A stretch of DNA of 15,424 nt, from positions 1-15,424 of the forward strand of contig JBMZCV010000130.1 of assembly GCA_049613665.1 (NCBI GenBank), read 5' to 3'. Positions within the stretch are counted from its first letter, which is position 1. Each line of letters starts with the position of its first letter. The notes beneath the pieces were generated by a model. The model made no database searches, was not told the origin of the DNA, and saw nothing but the letters and a program-made list of their open reading frames with translations. This stretch comes from JBMZCV01 sp049613665. GTDB lineage: Bacteria; Bacteroidota; Bacteroidia; Chitinophagales; UBA2359. The position numbers and the translations under genes are program-made. Shown piece after piece: positions 14,831 to 15,424 of the stretch.

Positions 14831-15085
14831 AAGTCTTTGATATTTAAGCTTTTAAGTACCTAAAAATAAACATATAATAAATAAAACATTAAAAGTAACA
14901 TTCTATTCAAAATACTAGCATTAATCTAAATTTGGTAAATTAATGTGTGGTACTTTTGTCAATTTGTATTAAAAAATTAAGCTATAAAGATACGACTTTT
15001 TAATGACTTTTCCTAATTTAAATTTTTTCGGATAGAATAGCTAAAAACATAGGTTTAAATGAATTGTTTTTTTGCAAAAAAAATA
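14831..15085. other. Non-coding region upstream of gyrB
   Basis: This must carry the gyrB promoter (reading leftward), but no clean -33/-7 pair is seen. On the gyrB strand, TATTTTG near 14910-14916 is one base short of TAnnTTTG. AAAGATACGA at 14986-14995 is shared with the region upstream of lpd. No gene is visible. Confidence 0.5.
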
Positions 15086-15137
15086 AAAACCATTGAGAAA
15101 TTAAGTACGTTTTAAGTCTTAATTTCTTAATGGTTTT
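15086..15137. terminator. Long stem-loop upstream of gyrB
   Basis: Arms at 15086-15105 and 15118-15137 pair over 20 bases with one G-T wobble, around a 12-base loop. The outer ends are AAAACC and GGTTTT, with A-runs on the left and TTTTGTGTCTTTT on the right. It looks like a bidirectional terminator, probably for a gene to the right of the window reading leftward, or a barrier insulating gyrB. The stem is AT-rich, so it may also be a repeat hairpin. Confidence 0.6.
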
Positions 15138-15220
15138 GTGTCTTTTCGCTGATATTTAAGAATACTATCTGAAACTCAAAAATGGCTCTTCTCCAAGTTT
15201 TCAGGAATAACATAATTGCA

Positions 15221-15288
15221 GGTGCGAGTTTTCAACTCATACCACATCAAATTGCTAGTTTTTAACTACCAAATACCTTTTAGTTGGG
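15221..15288 (+). repeat. Double-hairpin dispersed repeat, copy 1
   Basis: This is a 68-base unit with two small hairpins. GGTGCGAGTT (15221-15230) faces AACTCATACC (15234-15243), then CTAGTT and AACTAC follow after the linker ACATCAAATT. It differs from the unit at 15357-15424 at about ten positions. No coding potential is seen between or within the units. The weaker hairpins here suggest this copy is decaying. Confidence 0.75.
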
Positions 15289-15356
15289 CTGTCGAATTTA
15301 AGAATAACAAGAATATTGTTTTTCGCTCCAAAAAGTGCCAAATAAGCTATAAAACA

Positions 15357-15424
15357 GGTATGAGTTTTTAACTCGTACCACATCAAATTGGTAGTTTTTA
15401 ACTACCAGATAGCTTTGAATTGGA
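15357..15424 (+). repeat. Double-hairpin dispersed repeat, copy 2, reaching the window end
   Basis: The first hairpin is GGTATGAGTT-TTT-AACTCGTACC (15357-15379) and the second GGTAGTT-TTT-AACTACC (around 15390-15406), joined by ACATCAAATT. It lies 136 bases after copy 1 and may continue, or be followed by more units, beyond the window. Confidence 0.75.

Noticed and set aside
1..15424. tRNA, rRNA or transposase genes
   Set aside because: I saw no cloverleaf with a TTCGA-type arm and acceptor pairing, no rRNA signature strings and no DDE-transposase-like product on either strand.

Overview
The window looks like chromosomal DNA from an AT-rich member of the Bacteroidota, probably a Cytophagales-like marine or gliding lineage. 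The support is a very large secreted protein built of modules typical of that phylum, a short GyrB, a TAnnTTTG-type promoter motif, and almost no Shine-Dalgarno sequences. No 16S rRNA or other taxonomic marker is present apart from gyrB, so the assignment is inference.

Layout: (1) 1-568 is non-coding and contains a 231 bp repeat element (copy A) flanked by a perfect 10 bp direct repeat. (2) 569-2143 (+) encodes an unrecognised 524-residue, probably all-helical cytoplasmic protein. (3) 2450-9895 (+) encodes a 2481-residue exported multidomain surface protein. It has a signal peptide, a jelly-roll-like N-terminus, repeated DCGNG modules, repeated pre-peptidase-C-like modules with a D-[LMV]-[WF]-[YF] core, a Calx-beta-like domain, a duplicated SdrD-B-like pair and a final cadherin/Ig-like module. 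It has no recognisable type IX secretion C-terminal sorting domain. (4) 9896-11147 is a 1.25 kb non-coding stretch holding a strong terminator and a 234 bp tandem array of about 2.8 units. Each unit contains the palindromic core of the element seen in copy A. (5) 11148-12557 (+) is dihydrolipoyl dehydrogenase. (6) 12558-12901 holds another complete element (copy E) and a bidirectional terminator between convergent genes. (7) 12902-14830 (-) is gyrB. (8) 14831-15424 is non-coding, with a 20 bp-stem hairpin and two copies of a double-hairpin repeat, the second running to the window edge.

The four proteins do not form a pathway. lpd and gyrB are housekeeping genes, and the first two genes are lineage-specific. 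The least explained part of the window is the repeat family: five copies of a ~79 bp palindromic core, three of them (A, B, E) in elements with terminal inverted repeats of the form CAAyrGTTCrGACATT. These elements lie only between genes and flank the surface-protein locus in inverted orientation. It looks like a non-autonomous (MITE-like) element family, one member of which has been rearranged into a tandem array. No transposase, CRISPR array, tRNA or rRNA was seen.
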